Assembly: GCA_910583555.1 (NCBI GenBank)
Contig: CAJTXO010000027.1
Location: 1 to 39,702, forward strand
Reading direction: 5' to 3'
DNA from: an uncultured Eubacterium sp.
Lineage (GTDB): Bacteria > Bacillota > Clostridia > Lachnospirales > Lachnospiraceae
DNA length: 39,702 nucleotides
Shown: one piece after another, positions 36,079-39,702 of the stretch
How the letters are laid out: every line of letters begins with the position of its first letter
Numbering within the stretch: the stretch's first letter is position 1
Position numbers and translations under genes: made by a program
The notes under the pieces: model-generated
The model's database searches: none
What the model saw: only the letters and a program-made list of their open reading frames with translations
Told to the model about the DNA's origin: nothing

Positions 36079-36122
36079 TACTTTTTGGAATGCTCTGTAT
36101 TTTTATTATAAACGAAGTTCAA

Positions 36123-36839
36123 TTAACCAATGCTCGGATCATATTCACTTGCTGACCCCAAATCCTGGCACTTAAATCTAGTTGGTATGCTGTCATAAGT
36201 TAAAATTACACCTAAATTATACCCACTATCTGGTTTACCAACATGTGGTAACATATATCGCCCCCCCTCTTTACAATTATTCGCCCAAACTAATAACATC
36301 GTAGCAAATTGTTTCAAGGCTCTACGGTTAATTTGAAAACTTACTACCGTAAAATCTTTGGTAATATCTTCCATCCTATCATTAAATATATTAATATTCA
36401 TTACGTTTTTACCAGACAATTCATATGGCTCCACAGTATTTAATTGCATTCCCTCCTCCGAGGGATCCCTTATCTCATAGTATACATCTACATTTTTTGT
36501 CTTTATATTTATCTCCTTGCATTTTATATGTTTGACCCTTTCCTCCGAAATTTCCGTCAAAGAATTCACCTCTACCATCAGAATCGGACTGCTAGGTGTA
36601 AGATAGAATCCTATAGCCTGACTAGGTGCACCATCAACCATCAATTGATATGTTTCAATAACTTCCTTTTTAGTGTCATCTATACTGTTATATGTCCATA
36701 ATAACTCAGTTGCAAATCCAATAATTGCCTCATGACTAAGTACAAATTCAATCAGGTTTGGTTTTTTATTTGTAAACCCAGTCGCAGTGATTTTGCACAT
36801 TTCTTTTAATGGAACACTTTTGGACAAATTTATTATCAT
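36123..36839 (-). CDS. Probable immunity protein for the adjacent Rhs tip
   Basis: The 238-residue cytosolic protein is AT-rich in base use and of no family I recognise. It starts MIINLSKSVPLKEMCKITAT and contains FTVVSFQINRRALKQFATML and a C-terminal Gly/Tyr region. It begins 21 nt after the end of the displaced Rhs tip at 36861-37424, on the same strand, with AGGAGG upstream (GGAGGAAAAT before the ATG). That is the standard toxin-then-immunity order, so immunity is inferred from position only. It is intact, while much around it is broken. Confidence 0.65.
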   Translation of the reverse strand: MIINLSKSVPLKEMCKITATGFTNKKPNLIEFVLSHEAIIGFATELLWTYNSIDDTKKEVIETYQLMVDGAPSQAIGFYLTPSSPILMVEVNSLTEISEERVKHIKCKEINIKTKNVDVYYEIRDPSEEGMQLNTVEPYELSGKNVMNINIFNDRMEDITKDFTVVSFQINRRALKQFATMLLVWANNCKEGGRYMLPHVGKPDSGYNLGVILTYDSIPTRFKCQDLGSASEYDPSIG

Positions 36840-36860
36840 ATTATTTTCCTCCTAATTTAA

Positions 36861-37424
36861 TCATTTATTAAATGGACTCTTATTAGGAATTCTTTCTGTT
36901 ATTGATGATATATTACCATCATTTCCTAAATATATATGAAGATCATATTTTATATTTCCACTCGGAACTGTCTGAACTTCTAAATTCCAATGATCTGGCA
37001 TACCATGACTAAAAGCTCCTACATCTCTTCTTAATATAGCTTTATAACCAGATGACAACTGAACCTCTTTCCTATATGGCTCCATTACTCCAATTTGTGG
37101 ATTTTCTTTGTAGATCACAGGAGAATCTTCTAATGCTTTTATTACTTTGTTTTTGGTAACAAAAGGACTATCACTCCCCCCAGCAATACTGGCAACCTCT
37201 CTTTTCTCGACATCCTCCGTCGTAACCGTCCTGCTTCCCTTTTCCCCGCTGACAGTCACCTCCCCGTACGCGCCGTAGGCTGCACAGGTTCCCAGTACCG
37301 CTGTCATCATCAGACTCACATACGTCATCAGCTGCTGCTCATTCCCGGTACCCACACTGTACACCGTAAGCACTGACAACAGCACCAGGTCTGCCAGGCC
37401 CGTCGACAATGCCGTTACTGTCAT
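36861..37424 (-). CDS. Displaced Rhs C-terminal toxin tip
   Basis: The 187-residue frame has no proper start. Its first 75 residues (TALSTGLADLVLLSVLTVYS to SRTVTTEDV) are the same pre-toxin stretch as in the main Rhs gene, with 215 nt almost identical. After VTTEDV the sequence becomes unique: KALEDSPVIYKENPQIGVME, YKAILRRDVGAFSHGMPDHW and KYDLHIYLGNDGNISSITER. The tip has conserved-looking His and Asp residues suited to a nuclease, but I cannot assign a family. It can be used only if recombination through the shared pre-toxin segment moves it onto the expressed Rhs gene. Its immunity gene follows. Confidence 0.7.
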   Translation of the reverse strand: MTVTALSTGLADLVLLSVLTVYSVGTGNEQQLMTYVSLMMTAVLGTCAAYGAYGEVTVSGEKGSRTVTTEDVEKREVASIAGGSDSPFVTKNKVIKALEDSPVIYKENPQIGVMEPYRKEVQLSSGYKAILRRDVGAFSHGMPDHWNLEVQTVPSGNIKYDLHIYLGNDGNISSITERIPNKSPFNK

Positions 37425-37560
37425 AGCCGCAGATTATGCCCTGTCCGTTTTCGTAGCGTTTTTCTGCCAGTTCCCCGTACCGGTCATAGGTATACCGGAT
37501 AGTGCTTTCCCCGGATGAAACTTCTGTCACCCTGCCATAACTGTCATAGGCAGACATCTG
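37425..37560 (-). pseudogene. Displaced Rhs YD-repeat fragment
   Basis: On minus it encodes SAYDSYGRVTEVSSGEST, IRYTYDRYGELAEKRYENGQ and ICGYDSNG, two Rhs/YD repeats from well inside an Rhs protein. They are joined out of frame to the pre-toxin segment of the tip at 36861-37424. Its other edge touches the stop codon of the immunity gene at 37561. The same junction occurs at 33517/33521. Confidence 0.78.
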
Positions 37561-38301
37561 TCAGTCGTCCACTGCCCACTGATACCAAATATTCCCTTCC
37601 TTATACGAACTCACTATTTCATGAAACTGGCTTAAATCCCTGAACCTTGGATTGTTAAGTTCTATGATCTCATCTGCAAGACTCTCCAGTATCTCCCGAC
37701 TACTTGAAGGCAAAAGCAGAATGCAGCCTTCTCGGCGCAGTTTTTCTACGTAAATGTAAAAGGCCGTATTCCTAACAATCTCTATTATCATATGCGTATC
37801 TATAGCAGGAAAACAGAATATCTTTTTCCCTAGCGCATAACCGATCGCTGCGGACAATCTCCAAAGTTCCCAACTAAAATACCTTACTTTTACATCAAGC
37901 CTGTCCTCTGTCAGATGAAACTTGTCAACAATGTCCTGTACGGAAAGACTGCTCTTACTCATTTTCAGTGCGGCCGATATCTCTTTCCGGGCGGTCTTGT
38001 CCATACCGGGAATTCCCTCTCCCAAATACCATCCTTCTTCCACGGACTCCCCCTCTCTATACTCTTTCCCAAAGACAGTTATTTTTTCATCTCTTATAAC
38101 ATCTCTTCCAGAAAGAAGCCAGGAAATTCCACCTCCCCCCTCCCCATGTTCACCTAGGATTCCATACATTTTTCCTTTTTCAAATTTATAGGTTCCTTCG
38201 TATAAGTGCTCGTTGTGTCTAAAAGAATGTCGGCGAGACTCAGGCCAAATGCTCCTTTCCTGAAAAAACTCCACTTGTACTGTTTGTTTTCCTAATTCCA
38301 T
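37561..38301 (-). CDS. ABC-ATPase-like probable immunity protein, copy A
   Basis: About 246 residues, intact, and close to copy B. The N-terminal beta-rich part (VQVEFFQERSIWPESRRHSF) is followed by a P-loop-like turn, GILGEHGEGGGGISWLLSGR, without the catalytic Lys. A helical middle (RKEISAALKMSKSSLSVQDI) leads to a signature-like YFSWELWRLSAAIGYALG, and FCFPAIDT stands in for Walker B. It thus mimics an ABC ATPase but should not hydrolyse ATP. It starts 16 nt after the end of the ART-like toxin tail of the main Rhs gene, which suggests it is that toxin's cognate immunity protein. The ATG at 38301 is preferred over the GTG at 38313, which touches the AAGGAG site. Confidence 0.75.
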   Translation of the reverse strand: MELGKQTVQVEFFQERSIWPESRRHSFRHNEHLYEGTYKFEKGKMYGILGEHGEGGGGISWLLSGRDVIRDEKITVFGKEYREGESVEEGWYLGEGIPGMDKTARKEISAALKMSKSSLSVQDIVDKFHLTEDRLDVKVRYFSWELWRLSAAIGYALGKKIFCFPAIDTHMIIEIVRNTAFYIYVEKLRREGCILLLPSSSREILESLADEIIELNNPRFRDLSQFHEIVSSYKEGNIWYQWAVDD

Positions 38302-38316
38302 ATTTACCACCACTCC

Positions 38317-38507
38317 TTATCTAAAATTGATTTCTTCTATATTTTCTATTGAGACATTTTTTAACAGGGATCTTCTTGCATATGCCCTTAATGCGTCATC
38401 AATTCCTGTATCCTCAATAAACGAAGCAGACGTCTCGAACTTTAAACAACCTGATGCCTGTTTCCCAGTCCTGCCATTCCTGCCTGCTCTTTGGTTGGCT
38501 GTTTATT
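38317..38507 (-). pseudogene. Out-of-frame tail of the ART-like Rhs toxin
   Basis: After the TGA that ends the main Rhs frame at 38508, the same frame continues NKQPTKEQAGMAGLGNRHQVV. A frameshift then leads to KFETSASFIEDTGIDDALRA, YARRSLLKNVSIENIEEINF and a final stop at 38317. The pieces together look like the rest of a toxin domain that begins YYHVTTREAAESI. One nonsense codon and one frameshift inactivate it. Confidence 0.7.
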
Positions 38508-39702
38508 TCATACATACACACCATCCTCCCATTTCCCACATTTTAATTCCCCGCTCTTTTTAATACTTTCAGCGGCTTCCCTTGTTGTCACATGGTAGTA
38601 TGTATTCTTCGCTGTGCTGCTCTTTCCGACATCCTCCGTCGTGACCGTCCTGCTTCCCTTTTCCCCGCTGACAGTCACCTCCCCGTACGCGCCGTAGGCT
38701 GCACAGGTTCCCAGTACCGCTGTCATCATCAGACTCACATACGTCATCAGCTGCTGCTCATTCCCGGTACCCACACTGTACACCGTAAGCACTGACAACA
38801 GCACCAGGTCTGCCAGGCCTGTCGACAATGCCGTTGCCGCGATAAACGCTCCTGCCTCACAGATCGTGATCACGTTCAGTACGACAATCCCGCACATGAA
38901 CAGGCCCATCCCCGCTCCCGCAAGGAATCCCATGCCGAACGCTTCTGTGATCTCTTCGGCACTTCCCCCGCACGCAGCGGTGATCGCGGCATTCCCGGTT
39001 CCTGCCAGGACCCCGAGATACAGGAGGGAGGTCTGGTTCTGCATCACGCTCGTTACCGCAAGTGAGATGTTACACTCCGGCAGGCTGAACATCCCGCTCG
39101 GGTCCGTATATTTCACCGGGTTCCCGTTCGCGTACAGGTACTTATGGAGCGTTACCGGCTCGTACATGTCACCCCCGTACGTGTCCATGCTCAGAAAAGT
39201 CCCGGTTTCCGGGTCCATGTAACGTGCCCGCAGGTAGTACAGTCCTGATACCCCGTCGTAGTACTCCCCGGTGTACAGGTAGTGGTTCTCCGTCCCGCCG
39301 GTCCTCCGGGTCAGTTCCCCGTAGGCGTTGTACGAGTATGCGTCCGTCAGGTTTCCTTCCCCGTCCATGAGTCCCCTCACGTTCCCGTGCCCGTCATACA
39401 GGTAACCGGATGTCTTCCCGTTCCTCGTCTGGGAGATCAGGGTGTCGCCCCATGTATAGGCGGCGAGGAGGGTTCCATCCCCGTCCGTTTCCGCCAGTGT
39501 GCGGCTCAGTTCCCCGGACGTGTCGGAGAGGAAGACGGTTTCCGTTTCCTTCTTCACGTCAGGGGAGGTTTTGCTTCTCCTCACGCCTTCCGCATCATAG
39601 GTATACGTTTCCTGTTTGTTCCCATTGTCTGCCGCGTATGATGCCAAGCGGTTGTACGTGTCGTACGTGTATTCTTCCGTGGTGGCCGGCCCGGCCTTTT
39701 CC
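38508..39702 (-). CDS. Rhs-family polymorphic toxin, C-terminal part (runs off the window)
   Basis: The frame is open to the right edge, so only the last 400 or so residues are seen. They contain YD repeats, the Rhs core (GYLYDGHGNVRGLMDGEGNL, YTGEYYDGVSGLYYLRARYM, DPETGTFLSMDTYGG, YANGNPVKYTDPSG) and a hydrophobic pre-toxin stretch (about 160-290 of the visible part). The boundary motif SRTVTTEDV follows, then the start of an ART-like tip YYHVTTREAAESIKKSGEL. The frame ends early at GKWEDGVYV. Rhs proteins form a shell that houses the C-terminal toxin and are delivered to competing cells. Here the toxin seems disabled by mutation although its immunity gene is intact. Confidence 0.9.
   Translation of the reverse strand, partial: EKAGPATTEEYTYDTYNRLASYAADNGNKQETYTYDAEGVRRSKTSPDVKKETETVFLSDTSGELSRTLAETDGDGTLLAAYTWGDTLISQTRNGKTSGYLYDGHGNVRGLMDGEGNLTDAYSYNAYGELTRRTGGTENHYLYTGEYYDGVSGLYYLRARYMDPETGTFLSMDTYGGDMYEPVTLHKYLYANGNPVKYTDPSGMFSLPECNISLAVTSVMQNQTSLLYLGVLAGTGNAAITAACGGSAEEITEAFGMGFLAGAGMGLFMCGIVVLNVITICEAGAFIAATALSTGLADLVLLSVLTVYSVGTGNEQQLMTYVSLMMTAVLGTCAAYGAYGEVTVSGEKGSRTVTTEDVGKSSTAKNTYYHVTTREAAESIKKSGELKCGKWEDGVYV

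Noticed and set aside
1..39702. CRISPR array, insertion sequence, integrase or transposase
   Set aside because: No regularly spaced direct repeats with unique spacers and no DDE, tyrosine or serine recombinase protein were seen. The repeats present are copied gene segments.

Overview
The gene families in this window point to an anaerobic, glycan-degrading Gram-positive gut bacterium, most likely a Clostridia/Lachnospiraceae member. The signs are AGGAGG-type ribosome binding sites, a secreted GH115 enzyme with a BspA-type leucine-rich tail, LytTR/GHKL two-component regulators, a PdaA-like deacetylase and an Rhs locus. This taxonomic call is inferred from families, not from a marker gene.

Positions 1-14.5 kb: a TfoX-N protein; a minus-strand regulatory block (LytTR response regulator, GHKL kinase, AraC regulator); a large secreted GH115 glycosidase on plus; a minus-strand pair of ABC exporters; and a plus-strand GH2 beta-galactosidase. 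The regulator block and the exporter block look like two copies of one ancestral operon that lost complementary parts. Both carry the same promoter with a 21-bp-phased LytTR-type direct repeat, an exporter remnant lies upstream of the regulators, and a kinase remnant lies downstream of the exporters, where it now encodes the exporter's last residues.

Positions 14.5-32 kb are rich in RNA-repair and defence-type genes. On minus lie PrfH (release factor H) and RtcB, a HAD hydrolase, then an AT-rich, tightly packed three-gene operon: PLD/DEAH-helicase/DUF3427, a NUDIX hydrolase and a reverse transcriptase with a helical C-terminus. I know of no described system with this trio, and it is the best candidate for a new system here. 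Further on are a hybrid sensor kinase with two periplasmic solute-binding domains, a PHP phosphoesterase and two WYL regulators. Divergent from the WYL genes is a second rtcB, followed by about 600 nt of structured, tRNA-like non-coding sequence and a slipin gene. This resembles known bacterial RNA-repair operons (RtcB with slipin, WYL control and tRNA-like RNA). A polysaccharide deacetylase closes the block.

Positions 32.2-39.7 kb are the downstream end of an Rhs polymorphic-toxin locus whose main gene runs off the right edge. The region is a mosaic of displaced Rhs segments, at least three toxin tips (ART-like, ParB-like and one unrecognised), cognate-looking immunity genes and many broken copies. 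The commonest immunity family looks like an ABC ATPase that has lost its catalytic residues.
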